DNA of 64,000 bases, taken from the NCBI GenBank assembly GCA_001972305.1, contig BDDD01000429.1, positions 81,913 to 145,912 of the forward strand, given 5' to 3'. Positions 47,475 through 58,991 of this stretch are shown here, piece by piece. The notes under the pieces are model-generated. The model searched no databases, was not told where the DNA came from, and saw nothing but the letters and a program-made list of their open reading frames with translations. The position numbers were made by a program, and so were the translations under genes. The DNA is from Cephalotus follicularis. Its lineage: Eukaryota > Streptophyta > Magnoliopsida > Oxalidales > Cephalotaceae. How positions within the stretch are numbered: the first letter of the stretch is position 1; the number at the start of each line of letters is the position of its first letter.

Positions 47475-47860
47475 ATATGTTCCCACTTCCACTTGGGAAT
47501 AGGCAAGGGCTGAAGCAAACCTGTCGTCCTCTTTTGTTCTGCCTTACTACTGACAAGTTAGGCACCTCGCAATGAATGCAGTAATATCTAGTTTCCTACC
47601 GTTCCACCAATAGCCAAGTTTAAAGTATTGGTACATCTTCGTAATTCCAGGATGAATGGAGAAACGAGATTTGTGTGCTTGAGATAAAAGCTCTTCCTTT
47701 AACTCATTGTCGGTTGGAACACATACTCTGCCTTGGTATCTTAACATACCATCTGCAGTTTGGGTGAAATCCAGTTTCAACCCTCTATCTGTTGCTGTAG
47801 CTACCTTCAGCAACTCTGTATCGTAGAACTGAGCATCTCAGATCTGATCCAGAAAGGATA
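47475..47860 (-). pseudogene. Gypsy integrase zinc-binding domain (element D)
   Basis: The minus strand encodes GRVCVPTDNELKEELLSQAH, then SRFSIHPGITKMYQYFKLGYWW and ARCLTCQ, which is the H2C2 zinc-binding domain of Gypsy integrases. LLQPLPIPKWKWEHI follows, leading into the core. A stop or frame break occurs after LTCQ near 47547. LTR J cuts the end and LTR K (47861-49541) separates it from RNase H. Confidence 0.9.
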
Positions 47861-49541
47861 TGTTAGAGATAAGTCTTGCAAAACATTAAAGTTCAATAAA
47901 GGATGTTCTCTATTATAATCAATATATATACATAATGAATGTCCATGGAATAAAGTTTGATGACTAAGACCATGATGAGATCATGCTGTGAGACTTAGCA
48001 CATCAGTTAGCTTTATTCTAGAACCTTCCTAGTTGTAGGATAACATACTTGGACATATGTTATCCAGATAGACTAGCACGTAGTATGCCAGCTCCTTGAA
48101 GAGGTTGATTGTTCTCACAAGTCATCATGTAGTGACTATATGGCATACATGTGGGTGCTCATTATTTAATGAGTTCACTGAAGTGGCTCGCAGTAGGAAG
48201 ACCTGTATGGAGTTTTACTTACATGTCAGACATGCTTCGTGTATTGCAGTAATGTCTGTGGTGCTTAGACTTGTGCCACCACTTGATGTCTTGTGTATAA
48301 GATATCATACCTTAATGATACTTAAGTACATCCTCTAAGCAGGAGGAGTATACATGTATTAGTTGGGTATGGTAGATTATGCATGGAGATATATGAGTGA
48401 GCAAGATGGAATCTACCGCTCCCAGTGAAGGGAGTTTATGCTTAGGGTTATTAGCTGTAAGATTTCCTGGCCAGGATGAAAAGTATTGGAATGTTGATTC
48501 CAATATCATAGATCAGATAATATAATTAGAAAATGTTTCTAATTTGATCATGATAGCTAATTACCAACGATATCATTTTAATGAATAAACTATTAGGGCA
48601 TGACATGTTCCTTGCCTAGGTTTAATTCAAGCAATTCAGGTAGAAGGATTATACGCGCACATCATTGTAGTTCAAGATTCAAGGTTATATTCATATTACC
48701 TGAGGGTCAATATGCATTGCTAGATGTCGATGTTGATCATTAGGATAATTGGGATTAATTGATTATTAATGATGTGTAATGAAGAATTAAAATAAGGGTT
48801 TAATTCTTTTATTTCGATTATAATTTTCTAATGCGATTAGGAATGACTAATTGGACAATCATAAGCGTTATGATTAATCCTATGTCCAGCGTAATTATGA
48901 ATCCATAAAGTCACACACGATACAAGAGAATTAGAGAGAGATAATTAATTGAAGAATTAATTAATTATACTAATGCGATTAGTTTAATTGAATAAACTTA
49001 TGAGATGAGGTTATGTGATTAATATGATTAATTACATGTGAAATTTACTTTACTTATCTACATTTGACTTGGTCTAGTCAAAACTAGTAAGTCATTTAAT
49101 GACTTAATATATAAGCTAAGAAGTAGAAGTGAAACGTTAAGGCTTGTCATTTACAAAGAGCATAAGAAATACTAAGTGAGAGGCTAACATCTCCAAGCTT
49201 GGTTTTCTTCTCCTCCTTGGCCGAATTTATCAATTCTCTCTCCCATACACTCACTTGCTTCTCTCTTGGTGTGCACACTTTTGGAGATAGCATATCCTTT
49301 GATATTCAAGTTCCTTGAAGTAAGATAGTGATTTGAAAAGATTTGGAGGAGATAAAGAACTTTGAGTAAGTGTTACTTAGAACTTTCCTTCTCTTTTTCT
49401 TTTGATCTTTTGGTATGTCAAAGTAATGATAAAAGTGATATTGACATTAAGTTTTGTTTCTAGCGAATCCATTCTGTTTTAGGGGTTGCTAGTTAGGGTT
49501 AGATTAAATGTTAATCTAGCCACTTTTCTATAAAACCAACA
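47861..49541 (+). mobile_element. Solo LTR K, 1681 bp, Copia type
   Basis: It runs TGTTAGAGATAAGTC to ATAAAACCAACA with flanks GGATA (47856-47860) and GGACA (49542-49546), a TSD with one transition. It lies between the RNase H and integrase regions of D. The start resembles the LTR of C (TGTTAGATAGAG). No coding domain is found. Confidence 0.82.
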
Positions 49542-49735
49542 GGACATTTGTGCATAAACAGAAGAAAGTGTCAAAGTAGCCATCCTGCGACTCAAGGCAT
49601 CCGCGACTACGTTCGCCTTCACAGGGTGATACTCAACATCATAGTTGTAGTCGTTTAGTAGCTCAAACAACCTTCGTTGTCTCATGTTCAACTCCTCCTG
49701 TATAAAGAGGTGCTTCAAACTCTTATGGTTCGTAT
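49542..49735 (-). pseudogene. Gypsy RNase H C-terminal part (element D)
   Basis: The minus strand encodes [35 protein letters not shown] and [12 protein letters not shown], the conserved end of Gypsy RNase H. LTR L interrupts directly upstream; the preceding residues, HYLYGTWFVVYT, are at 53034 onward. Confidence 0.92.
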
Positions 49736-50265
49736 TGTCACACCCCGTTCCCATCAGACAACATTTTGGTCATGGCAATCAACATATATTCAGCTTATGC
49801 AATTACGATAAAATTTAAAATTCAATATCATTAGTATCTTGCGGAAGCATTCTAGTATAAGCCGAATAAGTAACATAACATGTATCCCATACTACATATT
49901 ACCCAAATTAACAATATAATAAACCAACATTGTCAATTGCCCTCAAACGGAGCGTGATCAATATTCAATACAAATTACATTGATTCATCCATACAGTAAT
50001 CCAATTAAACATATCAATACCTTATACATTATCCTCTGATTACAATAACCCATTATCCATAAATACAATACATAAAAGAAGAACAACTCAGTCTTCTCTT
50101 CAAATCTCCAAGTGTGCGCAATAACAACATCCACTGCATCATCTGAAATTGTAGGGGGTTAGCCTTTGTCCTCACTCAGCTAAGTATAAATGTAATTTGG
50201 GCCCAATGATAATGAATGTCATGTAATGAATGCATAGTGATACAATACATACTATATCTCGATGC

Positions 50266-50284
50266 ATATATATATATATATATA
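50266..50284. repeat. (AT)n microsatellite in LTR L
   Basis: An AT dinucleotide run of about 19 bases. Confidence 0.9.
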
Positions 50285-50957
50285 CATATATGCCATAACC
50301 ACAATGTCACAGTTCACGATATAACAAAATCACAAAATCACATTTCACGGTTCAAAAACATGTCCCAAAAAGGACCACACAGATCTCGATGGGTACGAAG
50401 AGCGTCGCCAACTCCTGGCCCCAACGTCGTACATCCCGTCATCGGCCTCGACTTCGGATGGCGCGAAGCAGGTCACGATGCAGTGAGTTACCCAGCCATC
50501 TCCTGGCCCCTGGGTCAACCCGGCCACTAGCCACCGCTGGCATCTCTACCACGCAACTAGTACGGCCACAAACACAATCACAATCAATATCACAGTCAAT
50601 CATCGTAATCACAATCATCTCGATGCTCAAAACAGTTTTCCAAGTAAATTATAAAACAAAGTACTTGAAAACAAACTCATTTCATGATGTCACGGTTCTC
50701 GATTCATGATGTTTCAAAACTCAGTTCACGATGTTCACAATCTCAGTTCACAATGTTTTGGAAGCCATTTTCACAGTTTTCCGAAAATATACATTTTACT
50801 TAAACATACATTTTTGTACAAAATAATGATTTATAATAATCATGTATGCACTTCCAAAAAGATGATATAACAGTTCGCAATCAGTTATCACAATGTACAA
50901 AAAAGTTTATCATAGTTCACGATGCATACACATGCTCACAATGTAAAAACAGACCCT

Positions 50958-51190
50958 AACAGTCGGCTGTCTCTCACTGACAGTCGGCTGTTTTCCCTTC
51001 AACAGTCGGTTGTCTCCCCCTGACAGTCGGCTGTCATCCTTGACAGTCGGCTAATCACACTACAGGAGGTGTCCTCCATTAAAAGGCATGGATAGTCGAC
51101 TGGCTCTCTTTCACAGTCAGCTGTTCTCACCGAACAGTCGGCTGGTTCCCTTGGGCAGTCGGCTGTCCTTCCTGGACAGTTGGCTAGCCC
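50958..51190 (-). repeat. CAGTCGGCTG array in LTR L
   Basis: About ten copies of ACAGTCGGCTGT or variants (CAGTCGGTTG, TAGTCGACTGG, CAGTCAGCTG) occur in two blocks at about 20-22 base spacing. The motif is one base from the CAGTCGACTG palindrome of LTR I. Confidence 0.9.
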
Positions 51191-51384
51191 AGCGGGTAGT
51201 CCACAAAAACATCAGACAATACATGCAATTCTCAACCCAATCCATTCAAAACAGAGCATCCATAAATAGCAATACACATTCATGCTCATGTCACAGTCTA
51301 TTGCATGCATTTCATATATGAACATCCATTCACTTAAAAGTCGCAGCTTAACTCTCAGCGTCGTTCACTCATGTGTAGCAGTAC

Positions 51385-51500
51385 AAAGCGTCGACACTTC
51401 TATCAAAAGCGTCGACTGTCTAGAGGAACCAAGAGTTCGGTTCCCATATAAAGTCCATAGCGTCAACATTTTTCCTTTAGGCGTCGACGGTTAAAGAAGA
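51385..51500 (-). repeat. CGTCGAC motifs in LTR L
   Basis: AAGCGTCGACACTTC, AAGCGTCGACTGTC, AGCGTCAACATTT and GGCGTCGACGGTTAA occur in 115 bases, beside the CAGTCGGCTG array. Confidence 0.8.
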
Positions 51501-52129
51501 CCAGAAACATCTTTTTCAACACGTTTCAATACCCGGAAATCAACATGCATAAACACACATGCTATCCGATCCACAATGGTTTCAATCACAATATGCAAGG
51601 CGGGTTAGCTACTCATAGTAACCCTAACCCCAATCACACCATTCATACACCCTGGGAAAATCATCCCGAAACATGTATGCAATTCAATCCACGATCACTC
51701 TAAAACACGAAATGCATGGCAGGTTAACTACTCATAGCAACCCTAACACTAAACACGCAATTCACAATCCACAAACCATGCATTTCATCGATGACATTAC
51801 AACATGATTGAACTCAAATATGCAAATATAGCTTCCCCTACCTCTGATTCTAAGTTAGGAATCGCAGTAGCAATAGCACAGTCGAGTCGCAGGTTCAATT
51901 GCCGAACCTTTCCCAATAACCGTTGAACCGAACTTGGTTCTTGTCCATTGATCAGTTCCTCACTACCAAATCCAATTTCCACTCACACACTGCACATGCA
52001 ACACATTTCCATTACGCTCGAGACACAAAACATTGCCGTCACCGAAACGCCAGCCAGATTCCGGCCAACCCATCCAGCTTGTGAAACACCCATAAACGGG
52101 TTCCACATTGAACGGTCTACACAGAACCG

Positions 52130-52365
52130 CTCAAGACTCACAGTGAATCGGCGCCGAATGCCGCACCACACCCGGCAGCGAGTTGCGACTCACTGAGTCA
52201 ACTCGCCGGACCTCAACAGGTCCGATCGCCACCCAAAAACGCCACACATTCACCAGTTATACACATCCCTTCACAAGACTCGCCAAGAATCGGCCCAAAA
52301 CGCGCGGTCTCAGGAGACAGTGAGTCAACTCGCTGAGTTGACTCAGCCAAACAGTTCCGGCCGAT
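52130..52365 (-). repeat. Cluster of GAGTCA/TGACTC motifs in LTR L
   Basis: GACTCACTGAGTCAACTCG and GTGAGTCAACTCGCTGAG plus GTTGACTCAGCC are the main copies. They are the inverted counterparts of the cluster in G. Confidence 0.75.
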
Positions 52366-53028
52366 TCAGGCCGAGAAACGCCACACCGGTGGTCAAAATG
52401 GCCAGAGCTGACCTTCTACACCAAAACCCACCCCATTCGCGACGCTAACGGCGTCAGAAATACACGGCCAGCGCGCACAGTGACGGGGAGAGAAGAAGAA
52501 AAAATAAGAGAAAAGAGAAAGGGAAGAATAGGTTACCATCGGTTAGAGGTCCTGGGCTGACCTTCGTGCTCTCCCGGTCTGGTGGTTGGCTCCTGCGTCC
52601 TCTCTCCTTCTCTCTCCCACGTTCTCTCTCGCTCTCTCTCATTCTTTCTCTGGCGTGGGCGCACAAAGCGCCTGCTGCCTTCTTTCTTGCACGGGAGGAT
52701 GATGCGCCCATGTCTCTCTCTCCCTCCCTTATAACATTTGCTTCCTCTTTAGTATTTTCTGATAAAATATGAAGGTCTGGGTCCCGATTATTCCGCGAAT
52801 CGGGATATAAATTATTGAAACGACCACCTAAATAATCGCAATAATATTACGAACACAGGGCCCTACTATCACGCAGTAAAAATAGGCTTTATTAGCCGTT
52901 TTGGCCAACATAATTACTGCTTAAATGCGTAATGCATTTTTTATTACTCCGGGCCTATATCTGTTTTATTTACGATTGTACACGCACCAATTTCATAATA
53001 ATTATTTATACAATTTAGGGGTGTTACA

Positions 53029-54240
53029 TGTATAAACCACAAACCAGGTGCCATAAAGGTAGTGACACCATTTGTGAAGAGCAAATATGATAGTAGCCAA
53101 CTCAAGATCATGCACCGGGTAGTTGTCGTCATGCGGTTTAATCTTCATGGAAGTCTAAGTAATAGCTCTACCATACTGTATAAGGACACATCCAAGTCCT
53201 TTCCCTGAAGTATCTGTATAAATTACAAAGTCTTCGTTCCCTTCTGGTAAAGCCAAGACAAGAGCAAAAACCAAACACTTATTTAGCACTTGAAAAATCC
53301 ATTCATAGCCAAAATCTTATACAAAACTACTTGTTTCTGATTGTGTCAGATCGACGGTGTGGCAATCCATGAAAAACTTGCGACAAATCTGTGGTAATAA
53401 CCCGCTACTCCCAAGAACCTGCAGACTTCTGAAGCATTCTCTGGCCATTTTCATTCTTTCACTGCTTCAATCTTTGACAGATCAACTGATAAACCATTGT
53501 TGGATATGATATGCCCAAGAAAAGCAACCTTCTGTAGCCAGAATTCACACTTGTTGAACTTAGCATACATGCGACGTTCTCTCAAAGTTTGTAACACTGT
53601 ATAAAGGTGTTGGTCTTCCTCTTCCTCGGTCTTATAATAGACCAAGATGTCATCAATGAAGACTACTATAAACTAATCAAAGTAAGGACTAAACACTCGG
53701 TTCATCAAATCCATGAAAGTGGCAAACTGATTATAGCCATATCTGGACCTGAAAGCAGTCTTCAAAATATCTGACTTTCTGACTCACAGCTGGTGATAAC
53801 CCAATCTCAAATCGAGTTTAGGAAACAATGTAGCACCCCTAAGCTGGTCAAACAGTTTATCAATGTGAGGCAAAGGGTACTTGTTCTTCACTGTAACCCT
53901 ATTGAGCTACTTGTAATCGACGCACATCTATAAAGATCCATCATTATTCTTGACGAATAGGACTGGCGCTCCCCAAAGGGATACACTCAGTCTAATAAAG
54001 CCTATGTCAAGAAGGTCCTGTAACTGCATTATCAACTCTTTCAATTCAATCGGTGCTATCTGGTAAGGTGTTCTGGAAACTAAAGATGTTCCAGGTAGAA
54101 GGTCGATAGCAAAATCTGTCCCTCGGCCAGGTGGTAGTGACGTCAAGTCCTGAGGAAAAACATCTCTGAAATCGTACACCACTAAGATATCCTCCAAACT
54201 AGGTTTCCATCAGTCAGTGTCAATAACATGTGCAATGTAC
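53029..54240 (-). pseudogene. Gypsy reverse transcriptase and RNase H start (element D)
   Basis: On the minus strand the order is DILVVYDFRDVFPQDLTSLPPGR, then FAIDLLPGTSLVSRTPYQIAP, GAPVLFVKNNDGSL, VDYK with a stop in place of the next residue, [11 protein letters not shown], the catalytic VFIDDILVYYKTEEEEDQHL (about 53610-53680), and the connection motif GHIISNNGLSVDLSKIEAV. Degraded RNase H follows, ending HYLYGTWFVVYT at LTR L. At least five in-frame stops or shifts are visible. The YxDD-type box FIDD is intact. RT would copy element RNA into DNA. Confidence 0.92.
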
Positions 54241-54900
54241 CTCTGGCAACCCTGTCTCAGTAATCTTTCTGCATGAATTGCTGAAATAACTGGTGCAGCA
54301 CGTGGCTCCAAGGTCCCAATGAGCTGGAAAGGTAACTGACCAGGCAAACAAAAGGTCACCATCTTCCGGTAACAATCAACTTGAGCATAGTATGCAGATA
54401 GCCAAACCATCCTGATAATCACATCAAGGTCCTACATGGGGAGAAAAATAAGGTCGGCTAGCAAACGATAGCCATCAATCTCCAGTAAATAGTCTCAGCA
54501 CACTCAATCACTGGTAGAAGACTCATCGAGATGTGTACTAACCTCTATGAGGAAAGGTAAATAATTAGGTCTCAAACCTAAGCAATGGACAATATGTGAT
54601 GCAATGAATGAATGGGATGAGCCAGGATCAATAAGGACCTGCTTTGAAAGCTAAAAAAGTTGTAGAATACCTCCAATGATTCTAGTAGAACAAGCAATAG
54701 TACCTGAATCCATGGAGAATATGTTGGCTTGTTCGGTTGGGTTATAACCTGTAACCTGCTTCCCCTTGGACTAAGAAGTCCCACGAGAAGATGACGGTCC
54801 ACTGCCATGCTGTCCCTAATAAGTCAGTCCCTGAGATGCCTGAGGCTGTGGAGTGTGTTCTGTTCTCCTACAAAAATTACTCTGAGGACAGTCTCTGGTA
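54241..54900 (-). pseudogene. Gypsy aspartic protease region (element D)
   Basis: The minus strand encodes a Ser/Gly/Gln-rich linker, then IFSMDSGTIACSTRIIGG and VLIDPGSSHSFIASHIVHCLGL, in which DPGSS stands for the DSGSS or DTGAS active site. DYLLEIDGYRLLADLI and DVIIRMVWLSAYYAQVDC follow. Stops occur at about 54655, 54495 and 54430. The type is the Gypsy retropepsin found between zinc knuckle and RT. Confidence 0.85.
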
Positions 54901-55985
54901 AAATGATAATTGGCTTCACAAACCATAAAAATACCCAAGAACCATCAGTAATTATTTGAGGAGTGGTTAGACTTGTTACAATGCATACACAAAGATGGGA
55001 AACCCTAATTGCTTACATCAGAGTATCTGGATGGGTTGCTCTAATGAGATCCCCTAGACCTATTGCCTCAACATGAACTTTGTGAGTGGCTATGCCTCCT
55101 AGAGGTCCATGACTGGTTCCTACCACTGGAAGGACTACCACTTTGTGAACACGGAGAACCACTGCTATCTGTCCTCTATGATTTTCCACTGTCGCTAACA
55201 TTGCCACCACCCTGCCAAGAAGGAGGTGTTGGTCGAGTGTTAGCTATGTTCCTTCTCATTTTTCGGCTCTCCTCGACAAGTTCCTCTAGCTGTCTAGATC
55301 GAGTAGCAATCTCGGTGATAGAAGTCAAACCCAAAGTAGTCAATTGTCTCCGTAGACCAATCCTTAGTTCTCGAATGAACTTCTTCGCTCGTCGTTCTTG
55401 TCCTTCCACAAAGTACAAAGTGGAACGAGACAACTCCATGAATCTGGACTAAATCTATCTCCTATCTTTCTCATCTTGAGGGAAGTAACGAGCATTGAAC
55501 TCATCCTGAAAATCGGCCCATGAGCGAACTGTACCATTCCTAGTCCACTCTTTATCAACCATTGCCCACTAGTGTTCGGATTTTCCTTGCAACATATAAA
55601 TAGGTAGGACCAACTTCTGATCATCGTTGCAATCCAAGACTTGGAAGATCTTGTCTATTCGGGGTAGCCAATACTCTGCTGCAATAGGATCTGGTAGATC
55701 TAGAAAGGCTGGTGGCTGCAATTTCAGAAACTAGTTCAACTGACCTTCTTTTCGCGGCCTTCGCTTAGCTCTCTCTGTTCTGTGACCCATCAAGTTCCTC
55801 ATCTGTGCCATGGTGGCACACATTCGCCTCCAAACTTCGGGGTCAGCTCCCCGAGGTGGATCAGTAGGATCATATTGTGGGATCACGTTCTCCTAAATAG
55901 ACTCATCTTTGACAACCGAAGCTTAAACGTTTCCCTTACCTTGGTGGCCACGTCTTCCTCTTTAGTCCATAATCTATCTTATTAA
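54901..55985 (-). pseudogene. Gypsy GAG with degenerate zinc knuckle (element D)
   Basis: On the minus strand the start is lost among stops near 55950. Recognisable stretches are QYDPTDPPRGADPEVWRR, PPAFLDLPDPIAAEYWLPRI, DDQKLVLPIYMLQGKS, VRSWADFQDEFNARYFPQ, FMELSRSTLYFVEGQERRAK and LRIGLRRQL, which make up the retrotransposon gag domain of Del/Tekay elements. A knuckle near 54925-54900 reads CEANYHFTRDCPQ and has lost its normal spacing. Several stops interrupt it. Its role was particle assembly. Confidence 0.88.
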
Positions 55986-56082
55986 GGGAAAATGTTAGAT
56001 TCCTAGAAGGAAACGTTTAAAAGCATTTATCACTATAGTTTAATACTTAACCTAGTAGGCCGACATTGACTCTGATACCAAA
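55986..56082 (-). other. Leader and tRNA-iMet primer-binding site of D
   Basis: The minus strand reads TTTGGTATCAGAGTC from 56083 downward, with TGGTATCAGAG at 56070-56080. It is two bases from the LTR end. Confidence 0.88.
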
Positions 56083-58991
56083 TGTGACATCCCACGCGTG
56101 GAGGGGCCGGTCGCTTCGTGTCACAGACAAATAATATACAGTAGGCGGGCCTATGTACCATATTAAAAAGCAAGATAAATTAAAACTTTTGTTACAAGCA
56201 TGGATAATGTACTTAATGTAATATAGGAACCCCTTAAATATTACAATCCCAATTAGTACATCACTTGGTCCATATCATTACATCATAATACATGTAGTAA
56301 ACAAAGCATAAGAAAATAGCATAAGGTATGTTCCTTACAATTTTCAAGTCTATGAGTGAAAAGTAGAAACTAGAAATCTCCTCGAGAACTGGCCCCTACA
56401 GGGTCACCTGAAAACATTTAGATCCTCATCCCAAAGGAGGGGTCAGCCATAGGTCCAAGTAGATATAGCCCCATACGCAGATTATGTTATTTACATTTAT
56501 GCAATGTGATATAAATATGCAAGTGAAAATTAACAAGTATCAAGTGTATAGTAATAATGCATGACGTATAAGAATGCATGAATTCTAGTTACGATCTACC
56601 AATAGTATACAACCATCCCATACCGGCGAATAGAAGTGGGATCTAATATAAGTCCTATCAATCATCTAGCAGACAATCAATAGTAATCCATAGAAGAGTG
56701 TGAGAGCACTCTAATCAAGTACAATCAAATCAAGTTAATCTCATATAGCGTGTGACCTCATATATGTACAAGTCAAGTCAAGTTAAGTAGAATGGAAATC
56801 TAACCCTCGGAGGGTAGTCCTAAAGAATGGAAAGCTAGACCGACCCAATAGATTCAAATCAATAGATTAAACCTACTAGACCTACTTAGTGGTGGATACC
56901 AACTAAGAGCCTACTCAGTGACATGTATCATCTTAGCACATACACGGTGATAGGTACCGTGTGTATGCATACGTGGGGATAAGTAACACCATGTGCATCC
57001 TTAGATGATCAGGAGTCATCGTGCACACGATGATAGGTACCATCAAGCTTGTTCACAGTGGTAGGTACCACCGGAGGGAATCAAGTCAAGTAATATAGCC
57101 GAAGGCTGGTGACTATCCAATCAAGGACAGTAGATGGTAAAAATGGTCATCTCGCATCCCGACTAGAGTAATGGGGTAGCTCTTATATGAGCAATCAAAT
57201 CAAGTTGATACAAGTCAAGTACAACTCCACGGTATAAGTCAATAGGAAGCGGAGATCTACCAAGGGGAACAGATAGACATAAAGTTCTCTTATGGTCGGC
57301 CCAATTAGAAACCGCTAAGCACCTATGATGTAGTTTGTCAATCAATCAAAGTCAATAACCAGTGATAATATCATTAACCACTAGGCAATGGATACCTAAT
57401 CGACGTGGATAGCACGCGAACCTAACTAGGGAATCACTGGTGTACTTATGGTCTCAATCAGTCACTCTATCCCTAACACGACTATTCCGTCGTTCAACAC
57501 AATGGGTCAGTTCGTGATAATACTATGGTTAAATAAACTAGACAAGCAATCTAGTGGTCGAATGGATCGGTTGGCCCATCATGTCAAATGAAAGTGGTAC
57601 ACAATCGAATCATCTACAGAAAGATCGATGTGACCACCTAAGCAGAGAGAAAATAGTTGAAAAGGCTTGAGTGATCTCAAGGATCGATATGGTCAAGCGA
57701 CAAAGTCGTTTTGAATAGGATTGAAATCAGTTTAAGTAGTAAAAATCATGCCTTAAGCGGCGACGCTTTCACTGACAATGGCAGGCTTTGGCCTTAAGTT
57801 CAGTTTTATGAGAGGCACACTAAGCTACGACAGTTGGACGAAGTGGCGACGATTGTAGGCCAATGCCCTATATCCACGCTTAGTACTGCCGGCAGTGCTT
57901 TGCACGCAGACGAAGCCATGCTCAGTGGTAACAATTAGTATTAAGCACCGACACTCAATAACAAATTGTCAGTGCTTATAATCAAAGCTTTGGTGCTTTT
58001 ATCATCTTTGTCAGGTTTACAGGCATAAGCAGCTCTAAGCGACGTGGCTTATGGGACAAGTGTCGGTGCTTAAGCTGACAGTAGATAAACCAATTTATAC
58101 AGTTAGTCCATTTTCTAACCGAAATTCATACCAAGTCATTTTCCACCGGTTTTAGTAGTTCATACAAGTTTATTAGTGTCCAAAAAATATGTTTTCGTCC
58201 ACTGAATCCATTATTTAACCCTAGTTCCAATTCTAGGTCATTAAGCACACAAAGCCTAAAACTAGCATTTCAACCATCAACAATCAAGTCAGTCCATGTC
58301 AATCAATAATACAAGTAATATAGTGCATAATCAGTAGCATTTTAGATAGAGAAACTTTACCTAACACTTAAAAGCTTGTGGTGATCTAAAACAGCAGTAA
58401 AATGGGATTAGACTAAAGTCCAAGGTTCCCCACTAGGTCCAAGCTTCAAGGATGTAGATAGTGTGTAATGGCTATGTTGTATGAGAAAATGGAAAGTTAA
58501 AACTCCCTCTTTATAACCTGGTCAATTGGATAGACAAGGGAGAAAAGAGGATAAGAAATGTGTTTGCTGGTCTTTTTGTGCTTAGTAGTCACTAGTGTAG
58601 TAGTTGGTATATGTTAGTATATATATCCGTAGTTCAAGCTAGTTGTACATTAGCATATGGCTATAAGTGCAAGAGAGTTAGCATCAGTGTGTGGTCCAGG
58701 TTTAGGGAGAAAGAAATCTAAATGAGTGGTACAGGTGAGTGGCTTAGATATCAAGATAGGATTAGGTTAGATCACAGTAAGGCCGACCTATATGTAGTCT
58801 AAATAGCTACAATATCAGCGGCCCTATATCCTAAAATTCGAACGTAACAGACCCGAATAAAATAATGATATGCATGAATTATAGATATAAATAGGATAAG
58901 TATAAAATACTCCAATCCACAAATACAAGTAGGTAAACGTAGTACCGAGCATACAATAATAAAATAATACAGTTAAGTTCATATCGTTACA
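56083..58991 (-). mobile_element. 5' LTR of Gypsy element D, 2909 bp
   Basis: In minus orientation it starts TGTAACGATATGAAC at 58991 and ends GGGATGTCACA at 56083 beside the primer-binding site. It aligns with the 3' LTR fragment (29789-31792) over about 2 kb. It carries gcggcgacgcttt motifs at about 57755-58080. The right flank is AGAGT (58992-58996); the other TSD copy is off-window. No gene is seen. Confidence 0.9.
57750..58085 (-). repeat. GCGACGCTT-type motifs in D LTR
   Basis: AAGCGGCGACGCTTTC, AAGTGGCGACGATTG, AAGCACCGACACTC and AAGCGACGTGGCTTA recur at wider, irregular spacing, and a related set is in the 3' LTR (30570-30880). They keep the AAGCG..CGCTT arms but mostly lack the TCGA centre. 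Confidence 0.6.

Larger units (their letters stand above)
49736..53028 (-). mobile_element. Solo LTR L, 3293 bp
   Basis: In plus orientation it runs TGTCACACCCCG to AGGGGTGTTACA. The flanks are CGTAT (49731-49735) and TGTAT (53029-53033), a TSD differing by one C-to-T change at a CG site. It interrupts RNase H of D. Its right 250 bases match the start of G inverted, so polarity is minus. It carries a CAGTCGGCTG array, CGTCGAC motifs and a GAGTCA cluster; no coding domain is present. Confidence 0.9.

Noticed and set aside
35121..51190. CRISPR-like appearance of regularly spaced palindromes
   Set aside because: The context is plant LTR DNA, repeats are only about 10 bases, spacers vary and degrade, and no cas-like gene exists.
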